Assembly (NCBI RefSeq): GCF_900182745.1
Contig: NZ_FXTY01000001.1
Coordinates: 496,001 to 560,000, forward strand
Origin: Shimia sagamensis
GTDB taxonomy: Bacteria; Pseudomonadota; Alphaproteobacteria; Rhodobacterales; Rhodobacteraceae
Reading direction: 5' to 3'
Length of the DNA: 64,000 nucleotides
Positions 44,364 to 53,887 of this stretch are shown here, in pieces (position 1 is the first letter of the stretch; each line of letters begins with the position of its first letter). The translations under genes were made by a program, and so were the position numbers. The notes under the pieces are model-generated. The model was not told the DNA's origin. It did not search any database and saw nothing but the letters and a program-made list of their open reading frames with translations.

Positions 44364-45661
44364 GTCCTGCTCCGTTTCTGAGCCTGTTGTTTTGTCTGCA
44401 ATCGTTTGGGTAACAGTGTCTCCGACAAAAGCCGCTGCGCTGCAACCCGTTGAAATTCCTGCCGCAACCGCGCGCCAAAACCGCCAATACGGAACAGGGT
44501 TTGCCGACGTTCGGACCGGCCAAACAGCCCCCCGCGTTGCACCCAAAAACCCGCCGGATCAAACCGTACCGAATGAAACAATCCCGTGCGCGAGAAGATA
44601 AACACCGATGGAGACTTCCCGTCCTGCACCGCGTCTTTGGCCTCGCGCAAAAGGGTCTTCTTTCGCCAAAAGCGTCCAAAAATCACAACCTGCGGCCCAA
44701 TCTTCACTTCCAACGGTGCAAAGCCTTCTGCTGCTCGTGTCAGCTCCGGCATCTGACCCAACGCGCGACTTAATCCTTCGGCATAACCCTGCTGCAAACC
44801 GCGCATCAGCCGCCTCACATCCCCCGGCATAATGTGTCCCGCCACCATATGGGCGAGTAGCCGTCGCCGTTGCGCCCGACAAAAAGCAGTCCATACTGTG
44901 TCGCGCTGCCCGTCCGAACAATGCTTACGCAAAAACACCGCCTTACTTGCGCCAATCTCGCTCAAATCGCGTGGCACCCGCGCCGCTGTGCGCTGCCGGT
45001 TCTCGGCATAGCCATGATGCACCTCGGCACGCGGCACGATCGCCGTTTTGTGCCCCGCCGCTGCCAACCGCAGGTTCAGGTCCGTCTCATCCAGATAGTA
45101 GTGAAACGCCGGATCAAACCCACCCAGCTCTGCCAACACCTCGCGCCGGAATGCCATATTGGTGCCTTCGGTCTTGATCGCCCGCTGCCCATCCGGCGTC
45201 AGCACCACCGGGTCGTCGCCGGTAAACGCCAGAGGCAGACCTGCCCCCGTGCCGTCCACACTCTGCGCCCGCCACTGAAAGCTGATCCCGTTACGACCGC
45301 GCACATACCCGCCCGCTGCCGCAACCTCGGGCTTGGCAAAGGGCGCTGCTAAATGATGCAGCCAGCCGGTTTCCGGCACCGCATCATCATCCATAAACGC
45401 CACAACTTCGCCCGCCGCATGGGCAATGCCACGATTGCGCGCTGCCGAGATATTGGGCGTTTCGTATTCCACGGTTTTGAGCTGATCGCCAAACGGCAGA
45501 TCTTTTGCCGCCGCCAGACCCGCAGTGTCAGCCACCACCACAACTTCAAACGCCGGATAGCGCAGTTGTGAAATGCCCACCAAGGCGCGTTTTAGTGCCT
45601 CCGGGCGCCGCCGGCTCACCACCACCACGCTGATGGTTGGCTGTCCGGCGGACGGGGTCAT
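44360..45661 (-). CDS. Glycosyltransferase family 2 protein
   Basis: 433-aa GT-A enzyme. ISVVVVSRRRPEALKRAL at the N-terminus, the metal-binding VVAFMDDDAVPETGWL and the acceptor/catalytic region GGFDPAFHYYLDETDLNLRL are typical of GT2. The C-terminal third (about 300-433) is basic with no recognised motif. It overlaps kdsB upstream and the epimerase downstream by four-base ATGA junctions. Position beside kdsB suggests it builds a Kdo- or uronate-containing polymer. Confidence 0.87.
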   Translation of the reverse strand: MTPSAGQPTISVVVVSRRRPEALKRALVGISQLRYPAFEVVVVADTAGLAAAKDLPFGDQLKTVEYETPNISAARNRGIAHAAGEVVAFMDDDAVPETGWLHHLAAPFAKPEVAAAGGYVRGRNGISFQWRAQSVDGTGAGLPLAFTGDDPVVLTPDGQRAIKTEGTNMAFRREVLAELGGFDPAFHYYLDETDLNLRLAAAGHKTAIVPRAEVHHGYAENRQRTAARVPRDLSEIGASKAVFLRKHCSDGQRDTVWTAFCRAQRRRLLAHMVAGHIMPGDVRRLMRGLQQGYAEGLSRALGQMPELTRAAEGFAPLEVKIGPQVVIFGRFWRKKTLLREAKDAVQDGKSPSVFIFSRTGLFHSVRFDPAGFWVQRGGLFGRSERRQTLFRIGGFGARLRQEFQRVAAQRLLSETLLPKRLQTKQQAQKRSRT

Positions 45662-46458
45662 GCGGTGCCCATCTGCGCCATCATTGCCTCAATGCGGGGC
45701 ACATCTTCGGGATTATTTAGCTCCCAGAACTGCCGCCCGCGCGCCTCCACTTCGACACACAGAACCTGCCGCCCATGCTCCATGAAACGCAGCTGCTCCA
45801 GCCCTTCCAGCTGCTCCAGCGGACCAGACGCCCAACGCGGATAGGCGCCCAGCGCAGACGGCCGATAGGCATAGACGCCCACATGGTGAAACACCGGCGT
45901 TTCGTCTTCATCCGCAAAACTGGCATCGGTAAACGGCACCACTTCTTTGGAGAAATACAGCGCATGATGGTCTTTGGTAAACACTGCCGTGGTGCCGCCA
46001 ACACGCCCCGCCTTGCGATCTTCCAAAAAGCCGTTAAGCGCGCGCCCGTCGCACCGCAACACAGGTGTTGCCACCTCCGCCATCGGATCGCCTTTGAGGC
46101 CTGCAACCAGGTCTTCCACAAACCAAGCCGGAGTCAGCGGTGCATCGCCTTGCAGGTTCACCACAATCTCATAGCCACCGCCCAGCACATCAAACGCCTC
46201 GGCACAGCGTTCCGTACCATTGGCGCAATCTGGTGAGGTCATCACCACCTCTGCGCCAAAGGCTTCGCTTGCAGCCTTGATGCGATCGTCATCCGTCGCC
46301 ACAACCACACGGTCCACACCTTTGACCGCGCTGGCCGCTTCCCAACTGCGCCGGATCAAGCTTTTGACCTCCCCGGTTGCGCCTTTGAGTTCAGCCAGCG
46401 GCTTGCCGGGATAGCGTGTGGACGCGTAACGCGCCGGAATGACGATCAATACAGACAT
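45658..46458 (-). CDS. kdsB: 3-deoxy-manno-octulosonate cytidylyltransferase (KdsB/KpsU)
   Basis: 266-aa enzyme activating Kdo as CMP-Kdo. VIPARYASTRYPGKPLA at the N-terminus, ATDDDRI, TSPDCANGTERCAEA, NLQGDAPL and FHHVGVYAYRPSAL are the family signatures; classical KdsB reads SGTDR where this protein has NGTER. The gene is inside a polysaccharide operon rather than beside lpxK or kdsA, so it may be the capsule-type KpsU. Its ATG shares a base with the cysQ stop. Confidence 0.92.
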   Translation of the reverse strand: MSVLIVIPARYASTRYPGKPLAELKGATGEVKSLIRRSWEAASAVKGVDRVVVATDDDRIKAASEAFGAEVVMTSPDCANGTERCAEAFDVLGGGYEIVVNLQGDAPLTPAWFVEDLVAGLKGDPMAEVATPVLRCDGRALNGFLEDRKAGRVGGTTAVFTKDHHALYFSKEVVPFTDASFADEDETPVFHHVGVYAYRPSALGAYPRWASGPLEQLEGLEQLRFMEHGRQVLCVEVEARGRQFWELNNPEDVPRIEAMMAQMGTA

Positions 46459-47255
46459 CAGGCTTCTTTCAGCTCTACTTTAGGCGCGTAGGCAATGAAG
46501 AACGGGTTGGCAAAATCCTCTTTGCCGTACTTCAGGGGCGTGTGGTCATCAAACCGAACAACGTCGCCACCTGCACCCAACAACACCGCATGACCCGCCG
46601 CCGTGTCCCACTCCATCGTGCGACCCACACGCGGATACACATCCGCTTCACCTGTGGCCACAAGGCAGAACTTCAGCGAGGACCCCGCGCTCTTCATGTC
46701 TTTGACGTTGTATTTGTTGATGTAATCATCGGTCGCCTGATCCCGGTGCGATTTGGACGCCACCACGTAAAGTGCGGCGTTGTCACTGTCCGCCACGTTG
46801 ATGGCTTTTAGATCACCCACGGTGTCTGGATCAAAGGCACCGGTCTCTTCCACCGCTTGACCATCGGCTTGGGTGAAGAACATTCGGTTCTTCGCCGGTG
46901 CGTAGACCACACCACGCTGTGGCACACCTTTTTCCACATAAGCGATGTTCACAGTGAAATCGCCACGGCGGTGAATAAACTCTTTGGTGCCGTCCAGCGG
47001 ATCAACGATCAGAAATGTATCGCCTTTCGCTGTGTGGCTCTCCGATTGCTCTTCAGTAACCAGCATAACATCCGGGAAGGCCGCGCGCAGACCTGCGGAA
47101 ATCAGCGCATCTGCCGCCTCATCTGCTGCCGTCACCGGGCTGTCGTCACTTTTGACCTTCACGTCGAAGTCATCCGCTTGATAAATATTCATAATTTCCG
47201 CGCCAGCTTCGATCGAAAGCTTACGAATAACTGGAATCAAAGTATCGTAATTCAA
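46458..47255 (-). CDS. cysQ: 3'(2'),5'-bisphosphate nucleotidase (CysQ)
   Basis: 265-aa inositol-phosphatase-fold enzyme that hydrolyses PAP, the by-product of PAPS-dependent sulfotransfer. The metal and phosphate sites are EEQSE (about 69-73), VDPLDGTKEFIHRRGDFTVNIA and the C-terminal MEWDTAAGHAVLLGAGG. I choose a TTG start at 47255, because AGGAG sits seven bases upstream, whereas the ATG at 47276 precedes that ribosome site and has none of its own. Its presence in this locus fits a sulfotransferase acting here. Confidence 0.9.
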   Translation of the reverse strand: MNYDTLIPVIRKLSIEAGAEIMNIYQADDFDVKVKSDDSPVTAADEAADALISAGLRAAFPDVMLVTEEQSESHTAKGDTFLIVDPLDGTKEFIHRRGDFTVNIAYVEKGVPQRGVVYAPAKNRMFFTQADGQAVEETGAFDPDTVGDLKAINVADSDNAALYVVASKSHRDQATDDYINKYNVKDMKSAGSSLKFCLVATGEADVYPRVGRTMEWDTAAGHAVLLGAGGDVVRFDDHTPLKYGKEDFANPFFIAYAPKVELKEA

Positions 47256-47373
47256 TGAATTTCTCCTAAAAGGCATTTGTTGTTTATTTCTACCGTGCCC
47301 CTTATGCTTGCTGCGTAACAGAACGGCAAGATTTCCCTGTCATCCTAGGGACGCTCCGCAACCGGCACAGGCA

Positions 47374-48195
47374 ATGTTTCAGCAATCCGCACCCAAAACG
47401 ACCTTCGCTTCGGCGCTCAACATCGCCGAGCTGATCTACCACGCCATTGTCCGCAGCGTGCGCAAAAGCCATGGCAACGCGCTGATGTCGATAGCGATGA
47501 ACATGTTGCAAACTGTGATTTTCGTGATGGCCTTCTACGTCATGTTCTCGGTGCTGGGCCTGCGCGGCGCGGCCCTGCGCGGCGACTTTCTGATCTATAT
47601 TATGTCCGGCGTTTTCCTGTTTATGACCCACACCAAAACCATGGGATCTGTGGTTGGCTCTGAAGGCCCCTCTTCGCCGATGATGAAACACGCGCCGATG
47701 AACACCATCATCGCAATTTTATCTGCAGCACTCGGCACCTTGTATATTCAGGTGCTGTCCTTGGCCGCGATCCTGTTTGTCTATCACGTGGCCTTCATGC
47801 CGTTTGAGATCGACCAGCCCATTCCAACCTTCGGCATGTTGTTGGTGGCGTGGTTCACTGGCTTGGCCATTGGCACGGTGTTTCTGGCGCTGAAACCTTG
47901 GTTCCCGACCTTTGTCGGCATCGCCAACACTGTCTACGCCCGTGCCAATATGATTGCCTCTGGCAAAATGTTTGTCGCCAACACACTGCCGCCTTTTATG
48001 CTGGCTATGTTTGATTGGAACCCGCTGTTTCACTGTATTGACCAAGCCCGCGGTTTTGCCTTCATCAACTATTTCCCGCGCAATTCCTCTATCGAGTATC
48101 CGATCATCGTGGGCGTTGTGTTGTTGATGGTGGGCCTCATGGGCGAATTCTACACCCGCAAACACGCGTCTCTTTCCTGGAGCGCGCGCCGGTGA
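47374..48195 (+). CDS. ABC-2 type polysaccharide export permease (KpsM-like)
   Basis: 273-aa inner-membrane protein with about six hydrophobic helices, resembling the permeases of capsule or O-antigen ABC exporters. SIAMNMLQTVIFVMAFYVMFSVL and FANTLPPF-like PPFMLAMFDWNPLFHCIDQARG near the end (PLFH, typical of the C-terminal cytosolic turn) support this. ATG 47374 is the first start that leaves the divergent cysQ promoter free. No ATP-binding KpsT partner or KpsE is adjacent, so it must work with one coded elsewhere. Confidence 0.82.
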   Translation: MFQQSAPKTTFASALNIAELIYHAIVRSVRKSHGNALMSIAMNMLQTVIFVMAFYVMFSVLGLRGAALRGDFLIYIMSGVFLFMTHTKTMGSVVGSEGPSSPMMKHAPMNTIIAILSAALGTLYIQVLSLAAILFVYHVAFMPFEIDQPIPTFGMLLVAWFTGLAIGTVFLALKPWFPTFVGIANTVYARANMIASGKMFVANTLPPFMLAMFDWNPLFHCIDQARGFAFINYFPRNSSIEYPIIVGVVLLMVGLMGEFYTRKHASLSWSARR

Positions 48196-48809
48196 TCCGC
48201 TGGTTGGCCCTCCTCCTCTTGTGGCCCGTCACGCTTTTGGCTGATCCATTCCCTGCGCTCTATGACGTCACCGGCGTTGCCAATGATGACGTACTCAACA
48301 TCCGTGAAGAGCCCAGCGTAAACACACCAGTTATTGCAGAACTGGCCTTCAACGCCCGCAACATTGAGGTCGTAGGCCTGTCTGAGGACGCCCGTTGGGG
48401 GTTGGTGAATGCGATGGAAACCAGCGGTTGGGTGGCACTGCGCTATCTGATGCCTGTCCCTGGTGATCATTGGGCGCACCCTGGCGCAAAACTCAGATGT
48501 GGTGGAACCGAGCCATTTTGGAATTTTTCTGTCAACGACAACACCTCGGGCCAAGCTGTTTTTGAGGCTTTGGCCCTAGACGAGACACTCACCTATTCCA
48601 TCAAATGGCAATCCGGCCAAACTGCCCGTCCCGATCTGGCTATTGGCCTTGGCGGTTCTGGCCCGGAGGGGAATTTCTCTGCGGTGATACGGCGCGAGGC
48701 CTGCCATGACGGCATGTCAGACCGCAACTTTGGACTGGATATCGATCTGTTTTTTCACAATGGCGGCGAAGCGTCAGGCTACGAAGGGTGCTGCTCGGTA
48801 GTACCTTAA
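48192..48809 (+). CDS. SH3-domain protein with COG3650-like C-terminal domain
   Basis: 205-aa exported protein. A short signal peptide (ALLLLWPVTLLA) is followed by a bacterial SH3b domain (about 25-85; GVANDDVLNIREEPSVNTPVIAEL and WGLVNAMETSGWVALRYL). The C-terminal region starts CGGTEPFWNFSV, the motif of a small envelope family, and has several cysteines (CHDG ... EGCC). GTG 48192 overlaps the permease stop as GTGA. It probably binds cell wall in the periplasm; its function is not known. Confidence 0.8.
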   Translation: MIRWLALLLLWPVTLLADPFPALYDVTGVANDDVLNIREEPSVNTPVIAELAFNARNIEVVGLSEDARWGLVNAMETSGWVALRYLMPVPGDHWAHPGAKLRCGGTEPFWNFSVNDNTSGQAVFEALALDETLTYSIKWQSGQTARPDLAIGLGGSGPEGNFSAVIRREACHDGMSDRNFGLDIDLFFHNGGEASGYEGCCSVVP

Positions 48810-49414
48810 GCCTGCACCACCCGCAGTGTGATGTTGATCCGTCCGCCATCCGGCAAAAGTGACGAACTGCCAAACCGGATGCGATCCACGCCGTGATAGG
48901 CCAGTCGCGCGTCACCGCCCATCACCACCACATCTCCCGAGCTGAGCCAGACCGACTGCGTTTTGCCTCCTCGCTCAACACCTCCCATGCGAAACAACCC
49001 ATCATCCCCAAGACTCACCGACACAACGGGATAGGTAAAATCGCCCTCGTCATTGTCCTGATGCAGCCCCATGCGGGCCTCTTCGCCGTAGAAATTGATC
49101 AGGCAGCAATCCGGCTTGCGCTCCAAACCGGTAAGATCCTGCCAAAGATCCAGCATCCGCGCCGGAATCGCGGGCCATGCCATGCCATCCGGATGAAAGG
49201 GCTCATACCGATACCCACGTCTGTCGCTGATCCAACCAACCCGCCCCGCACTGGTCATCTGCACACTCATCTGTTTGCCACTGCGCGTGACCGGGCGCCG
49301 CATCGGGGCAGCCTGCGCCACAGCCCGCAAATCCGCGACCATCGCTGCCTGCTCAGCTGCATTCAATTGTTCTTTGAAAATCTTAAAACCGGCAATTTTT
49401 AAGGGTTCGGTCAC
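48806..49414 (-). CDS. alkB: DNA oxidative demethylase AlkB
   Basis: 202-aa Fe(II)/2-oxoglutarate dioxygenase that repairs 1-methyladenine and 3-methylcytosine. The iron ligands are H118 and D120 in GLHQDND and H174 in AYHGVDR. R192 and R198 in GRINITLR bind 2-oxoglutarate. The VQMTSAGRVGW segment matches AlkB nucleotide-recognition loops. It starts at GTG 49414. Its stop overlaps the convergent SH3 gene stop. It shares its upstream gap with dnaK. Confidence 0.93.
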   Translation of the reverse strand: MTEPLKIAGFKIFKEQLNAAEQAAMVADLRAVAQAAPMRRPVTRSGKQMSVQMTSAGRVGWISDRRGYRYEPFHPDGMAWPAIPARMLDLWQDLTGLERKPDCCLINFYGEEARMGLHQDNDEGDFTYPVVSVSLGDDGLFRMGGVERGGKTQSVWLSSGDVVVMGGDARLAYHGVDRIRFGSSSLLPDGGRINITLRVVQA

Positions 49415-49484
49415 TTTTCACCGCCTCATATCTAAAATGCAGCATAATTTGTAGCGAATCCGACACAATCCCCCAATTGAGACG

Positions 49485-49513
49485 CTTGCAGCATAAATTC
49501 ATGCTCCCTATAT
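49485..49513 (+). promoter_or_regulatory. Heat-shock (RpoH-type) promoter of dnaK
   Basis: CTTGCAG (49485-49491) and CCCTATAT (49506-49513) are separated by 14 bases. This fits the sigma-32 pattern in alphaproteobacteria (CTTG-type -35, CCCTATAT-type -10). It lies about 105 bases before the dnaK ATG. Confidence 0.7.
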
Positions 49514-49620
49514 ACGCTCCGAAGCGCATGCCGGCACACCGTCGGAATGCAACTGGATCGAGGCTTGGATGCCACAACGGGTCCGACCTTGAAAATCGCC
49601 TTACGTGAAAGGGATCAAAT

Positions 49621-51537
49621 ATGAGCAAAGTTATTGGTATCGATCTCGGTACAACAAACTCCTGCGTGGCCATCATGGATGGTTCCCAGCCAAAAGTGAT
49701 CGAAAACGCCGAAGGTGCGCGCACCACGCCGTCCATCGTCGCGTTCACTGACGACGAGCGCCTTGTTGGCCAGCCGGCCAAACGCCAGGCTGTTACCAAC
49801 CCGGAAAACACCGTGTTTGGTGTGAAACGCCTGATCGGCCGTCGCCGTGATGACGCCGCGCTTGCCAAAGACCTGAAGAACATGCCGTTCTCCGTGATCA
49901 ACGGCGGCAACGGCGACGCATGGGTCGAAGCCAAGGGTGAGAAATACTCCCCATCGCAACTCTCCGCTTTCATTCTTGGTAAGATGAAAGAAACCGCTGA
50001 GTCCTACCTCGGCGAAGACGTGACCCAAGCGGTCATCACCGTACCAGCCTACTTCAACGACGCTCAGCGCCAGGCCACCAAAGACGCCGGCAAAATCGCT
50101 GGCCTCGAAGTGCTGCGCATCATCAACGAGCCAACCGCAGCCGCTCTGGCCTACGGTCTGGACAAAGAAGAAACCCAAACCATCGCGGTCTATGACCTCG
50201 GCGGCGGTACCTTCGACGTGACCATTCTGGAAATCGACGACGGCCTGTTTGAAGTGAAGTCCACCAACGGTGACACCTTCCTCGGTGGTGAAGACTTCGA
50301 CATGCGCATCGTGAACTACCTCGCAGAGCAGTTCAAAAAAGAGCACAACGTTGATCTGACCAAAGACAAAATGGCCCTGCAGCGTCTGAAAGAAGCTGCT
50401 GAAAAAGCCAAGATCGAGCTGTCCTCCGCCAGCCAGACCGAGATCAACCAGCCGTTTATCTCCATGGATCCGGCCACCGGCACACCGCTGCACATGGTCA
50501 TCAAACTGACCCGTGCGAAGCTGGAAAGCCTGGTCAACGACTTGATCAAAGCGTCGCTGAAGCCCTGTGCTGCCGCTCTGAAAGACGCTGGTCTCTCCGC
50601 AAACGAGATCGACGAAGTTGTGCTCGTGGGTGGTATGACCCGCATGCCAAAAGTCATCGCGGAAGTGACCAAGTTCTTCGGCAAGGAGCCACACAAAGGT
50701 GTGAACCCTGACGAAGTGGTTGCCATGGGCGCCGCCATTCAGGCCGGCGTTCTGCAGGGTGACGTAAAAGACGTGGTTCTGCTGGACGTGACCCCACTGT
50801 CTCTGGGTATCGAAACCCTCGGCGGCGTGTTCACCCGTCTGATCGACCGCAACACCACGATCCCGACCAAAAAGTCTCAGGTGTTCTCCACCGCCGAAGA
50901 CAACCAGAACGCCGTAACCATCCGCGTGTTCCAGGGTGAGCGCGAAATGGCAGCGGACAACAAGATCCTCGGCCAGTTCAACCTCGAAGACATCCCGCCT
51001 GCCCCACGTGGCATGCCTCAGATCGAAGTGACCTTTGACATCGACGCCAACGGCATCGTGTCTGTGGGCGCGGCTGACAAAGGCACCGGCAAAGAGCAGA
51101 AGATCACCATCCAGGCATCTGGTGGCCTGTCTGACGCGGACATCGAAAAGATGGTTCAGGACGCCGAAGACAACGCCGAAGCGGACAAAGAGCGTCGCGA
51201 GATGATCGAAGCCCGCAACCAGGCCGAAAGCCTCGTGCACGACACCGAGAAGCAGGTGGCTGAGCATGGCGACAAAGTGGATCCCTCCACTGTTGAAGCC
51301 ATCGAGCTGGCTGTGGCCGCGCTGCGAGACGAGCTGGAAAATGAAGAGGTCACAGCTGAGAAGCTGAAAGCCGGCATCCAGAACGTCATGGAAGTGGCCA
51401 TGCGTCTGGGCGAAGCGATCTACAAGAACGCTCAGGAAGACGCCGGCGAAGAGGCCCCTGACATGGATGCAGGTCCGGCCGCCGACGACGATATCGTTGA
51501 CGCCGACTTCGAAGACCTGGATGACAAACAGCGCTAA
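49621..51537 (+). CDS. dnaK: Chaperone DnaK (Hsp70)
   Basis: 638-aa cytosolic chaperone. The N-terminal ATPase begins [17 protein letters not shown] and includes [14 protein letters not shown] and [13 protein letters not shown]. The linker [15 protein letters not shown] leads into the substrate domain, and the C-terminus ends in acidic [12 protein letters not shown]. All parts are intact and of normal length. Codon use is strongly biased, as expected for a highly expressed gene. It is followed by dnaJ after 80 bases and is preceded by a heat-shock-type promoter. Transcripts of the two probably overlap. Confidence 0.98.
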   Translation: MSKVIGIDLGTTNSCVAIMDGSQPKVIENAEGARTTPSIVAFTDDERLVGQPAKRQAVTNPENTVFGVKRLIGRRRDDAALAKDLKNMPFSVINGGNGDAWVEAKGEKYSPSQLSAFILGKMKETAESYLGEDVTQAVITVPAYFNDAQRQATKDAGKIAGLEVLRIINEPTAAALAYGLDKEETQTIAVYDLGGGTFDVTILEIDDGLFEVKSTNGDTFLGGEDFDMRIVNYLAEQFKKEHNVDLTKDKMALQRLKEAAEKAKIELSSASQTEINQPFISMDPATGTPLHMVIKLTRAKLESLVNDLIKASLKPCAAALKDAGLSANEIDEVVLVGGMTRMPKVIAEVTKFFGKEPHKGVNPDEVVAMGAAIQAGVLQGDVKDVVLLDVTPLSLGIETLGGVFTRLIDRNTTIPTKKSQVFSTAEDNQNAVTIRVFQGEREMAADNKILGQFNLEDIPPAPRGMPQIEVTFDIDANGIVSVGAADKGTGKEQKITIQASGGLSDADIEKMVQDAEDNAEADKERREMIEARNQAESLVHDTEKQVAEHGDKVDPSTVEAIELAVAALRDELENEEVTAEKLKAGIQNVMEVAMRLGEAIYKNAQEDAGEEAPDMDAGPAADDDIVDADFEDLDDKQR

Positions 51538-51617
51538 TCACAGCGTAACGGACCTGAAAATCGGGCCGGTCCGACTTCCGGATCGGCCCTTTTCAATCCG
51601 GCCAAAGGAGTACCCCC

Positions 51618-52772
51618 ATGGCAAAACGTGACTTCTACGAGGTGCTTGGCGTCAGCAAAGGGGCCTCGGCAGACGAAATCAAGAAAGGCTATCGCAAGAA
51701 AGCCAAAGAACTACATCCGGACCGCAACGCGGACAATCCGGACGCCGAAGCACAGTTCAAAGAGGCCAACGAGGCCCACGAAATTCTCAAAGATGCCGAG
51801 AAAAAAGCGGCCTATGACCGCTTCGGCCACGCCGCCTTTGACGGCAGCATGGGCGGCGGCGGCGGACAACGCGGCGGCCATCCCGGCGGCGACTTCTCTT
51901 CCGCTTTCTCAGACGTGTTTGACGACCTGTTTGGCGACTTTATGGGTGGCGGCGGTGGTCAACGCGGCGGCGGGCGCCAACGCGCCTCCCGTGGTGCTGA
52001 CCTGCGCTACAATCTGCGTGTGTCGCTCGAAGAGGCTTTTAGTGGCCTGCAAAAGACCATCAACGTGCCAACCTCCGTCGGCTGTGACAGCTGCTCGGGC
52101 TCCGGCGCCGAAGGTGGGGCTGAGCCCGCCACCTGCCCGACATGCTCCGGCATGGGCAAGGTCCGCGCGCAACAAGGCTTCTTCACGGTCGAACGCACCT
52201 GCCCAACTTGTTCGGGCTTGGGCCAGATCATCAAGAACCCATGTAAAAGCTGTCATGGTCAAGGCCGCGTCGAAAAAGACCGTGCCCTGTCGGTGAATAT
52301 CCCTGCAGGTGTGGAAACCGGCACCCGCATTCGTCTCGCTGGCGAAGGCGAAGCTGGCATGCGCGGCGGCCCGTCCGGCGATCTCTATATCTTCATCGAG
52401 GTCAGCCCACATAAGATCTTTGAACGCGACGGAGTGAACCTCTACTGCCGCGTGCCGGTCTCCATGTCCAGTGCCGCGCTGGGAGGAGACATCGAAGTGC
52501 CCACCATCGACGGTGGCCGCTCTCGTGTGAAGATCCCGTCTGGCTCCCAATCCGGTCGCCAGATGCGTCTGCGCGCCAAAGGCATGCCTGCCCTGCGTGG
52601 CGGCGGCTCAGGTGACATGATGATCGAATTGGCGGTGGAAACCCCGGTGAACCTCACCAGCCGTCAGAAAGAACTTCTGCGTGAGTTCGAAGAACTCTCC
52701 TCGGACAACAACCCGGAAAGCAGCAGCTTCTTTAGCTCTGTCAAAGGTTTTTGGGACAGCATGAAAGGCTGA
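51618..52772 (+). CDS. dnaJ: Chaperone DnaJ (Hsp40)
   Basis: 384-aa co-chaperone. The J domain (about 4-70) contains HPD at 33-35. A glycine-rich linker follows ([14 protein letters not shown] ... [12 protein letters not shown]). Four zinc repeats are present: [24 protein letters not shown] and CKSCHGQG. The C-terminal substrate-binding domains follow. Starting at ATG 51618, AGGAG lies just upstream. It stimulates DnaK ATPase. A strong terminator follows. Confidence 0.98.
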   Translation: MAKRDFYEVLGVSKGASADEIKKGYRKKAKELHPDRNADNPDAEAQFKEANEAHEILKDAEKKAAYDRFGHAAFDGSMGGGGGQRGGHPGGDFSSAFSDVFDDLFGDFMGGGGGQRGGGRQRASRGADLRYNLRVSLEEAFSGLQKTINVPTSVGCDSCSGSGAEGGAEPATCPTCSGMGKVRAQQGFFTVERTCPTCSGLGQIIKNPCKSCHGQGRVEKDRALSVNIPAGVETGTRIRLAGEGEAGMRGGPSGDLYIFIEVSPHKIFERDGVNLYCRVPVSMSSAALGGDIEVPTIDGGRSRVKIPSGSQSGRQMRLRAKGMPALRGGGSGDMMIELAVETPVNLTSRQKELLREFEELSSDNNPESSSFFSSVKGFWDSMKG

Positions 52773-52795
52773 CTTTCGGCCAACCGCACAAAAGA

Positions 52796-52822
52796 AAAGA
52801 GCGCCACAACGGCGCTCTTTTT
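52796..52822 (+). terminator. Rho-independent terminator of dnaKJ
   Basis: AAAGAGCGCC (52796-52805) and GGCGCTCTTT (52811-52820) form a perfect 10-bp stem with a 5-base loop and T tail. It also faces the convergent solute-binding protein gene. Confidence 0.93.
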
Positions 52823-52842
52823 AGTTTTTAGAGACCCAAAGC

Positions 52843-53682
52843 TTACTCGACAATCGGCGCCATGGTGAAAATCGCGATGTGAATATCCCCAGGCTGCACA
52901 CCCGGTAGTGTCTGTTGGAAAATCCCCTGCATCGCACCAACCGCATACATGGCCGACAGCAATCGGTCGATCAACAAGCGGAAGTCGGTATCGCCGCGCG
53001 CCATCGCCAGCCCGTGTTTCTCCACCGTCAGAAGGTTGTTGCTCACCTTGATAGCGTCGCGCTTCGGACTGTTGAGCCACAAGGTCGCCAGAATCGACTG
53101 ATCGCCAAAATACGCATCGATCTCCCCGTTTTCCATCGCGGTCATCGCCGCCGAATGGTCGTTAAATCGCACCACCTCAGCAAAGGTTGCTGTCGACGCC
53201 AACGTGGTGTTCAGCGCCTTCTCCGTAGTGCTCTCGCGGCGCACGCCAAGTTTTTTTCCAGCCAGATCGGCGAAGCTTTCTGACCCACCAACTGGCAACA
53301 TCACAGTGGTGCCATCCGCAAACGTCGGGATCGAGAAATCCACAATCTCACGGCGGCCCAGCGTGATGGATGATGCGCCACACAGCAGGTCAATTTCCCC
53401 GGCGGCCACTTTCTCAAACTGGTCTTGCATGCCCACCGGCACAAACTCAACATCAAGGTTGGGAATTTGAATGGCAGTCAGAATGCCCTGCGCCAGCTCC
53501 GCACAGACCATCGGCGAATAGCCTGCGGGACTGCCGTCCTCAGTCTGAAACGAAAGCGGCGCTGCGTCCAGTCGGTAGCCAAATTTCAATACGCCAGTCT
53601 CTTTGATCCGGTCAATTGTCTGCGCTTGAGACGCACCAGCCAAAAGAACCCCAGCCAGAAGGGGCATCAAAAAACGTTTCAT
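52843..53682 (-). CDS. Orphan extracellular solute-binding protein, family 3
   Basis: 279-aa periplasmic protein. A signal peptide ends near ASQAQ. IDRIKETGVLKFGYRLDAAPLSF (beginning of the family-3 fold), AGEIDLLCGASSIT and DIDAYFGDQ-like GEIDAYFGDQSILATLWL follow the pattern of polar amino acid receptors. No permease or ATPase gene adjoins it, so it either shares a transporter or has another role. ATG 53682 has AGGA six bases before it; the ATG one codon earlier is too close. Confidence 0.83.
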   Translation of the reverse strand: MKRFLMPLLAGVLLAGASQAQTIDRIKETGVLKFGYRLDAAPLSFQTEDGSPAGYSPMVCAELAQGILTAIQIPNLDVEFVPVGMQDQFEKVAAGEIDLLCGASSITLGRREIVDFSIPTFADGTTVMLPVGGSESFADLAGKKLGVRRESTTEKALNTTLASTATFAEVVRFNDHSAAMTAMENGEIDAYFGDQSILATLWLNSPKRDAIKVSNNLLTVEKHGLAMARGDTDFRLLIDRLLSAMYAVGAMQGIFQQTLPGVQPGDIHIAIFTMAPIVE

Positions 53683-53802
53683 CATCTATCCTGCCAAACA
53701 CTCATTATTGTTACTGTCACACTCTCAGGTTCACAAAGACACCACAACCGCGTTTGTGGCTGCAAAAGTTAACGAAATTCGCACCACCGCAAAACAGTCG
53801 TA

Positions 53803-53822
53803 ATACCGACGCTATACCGACG
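53803..53822. repeat. 9-bp direct repeat upstream of radC
   Basis: ATACCGACG occurs at 53803-53811 and 53814-53822, an 11-base period about one helical turn apart, in the divergent gap between the solute-binding protein and radC. It could be a binding site for a regulator on one DNA face. Confidence 0.4.
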
Positions 53823-53887
53823 TCCGAACAAGCCAAATCTGGTGGTCAATTAACCTTTGATTCACCATGTTTGGGCATTGTTAAGAC

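Noticed and set aside
44364-44546. 61-codon N-terminal extension of the UDP-glucuronate epimerase
   Set aside because: It overlaps the glycosyltransferase gene in another frame; the ATG at 44363 has a good GGAG and an ATGA junction.
49615-51267. Long open frame (550 codons) on the minus strand across dnaK
   Set aside because: It mirrors the strongly biased codons of dnaK, has no ribosome site or family motif, and is rich in His, Val and Phe as expected for an antisense shadow.
51855-51980. GGC-rich repeats in dnaJ resembling a low-complexity or repeat element
   Set aside because: They encode the normal glycine-rich linker of DnaJ.
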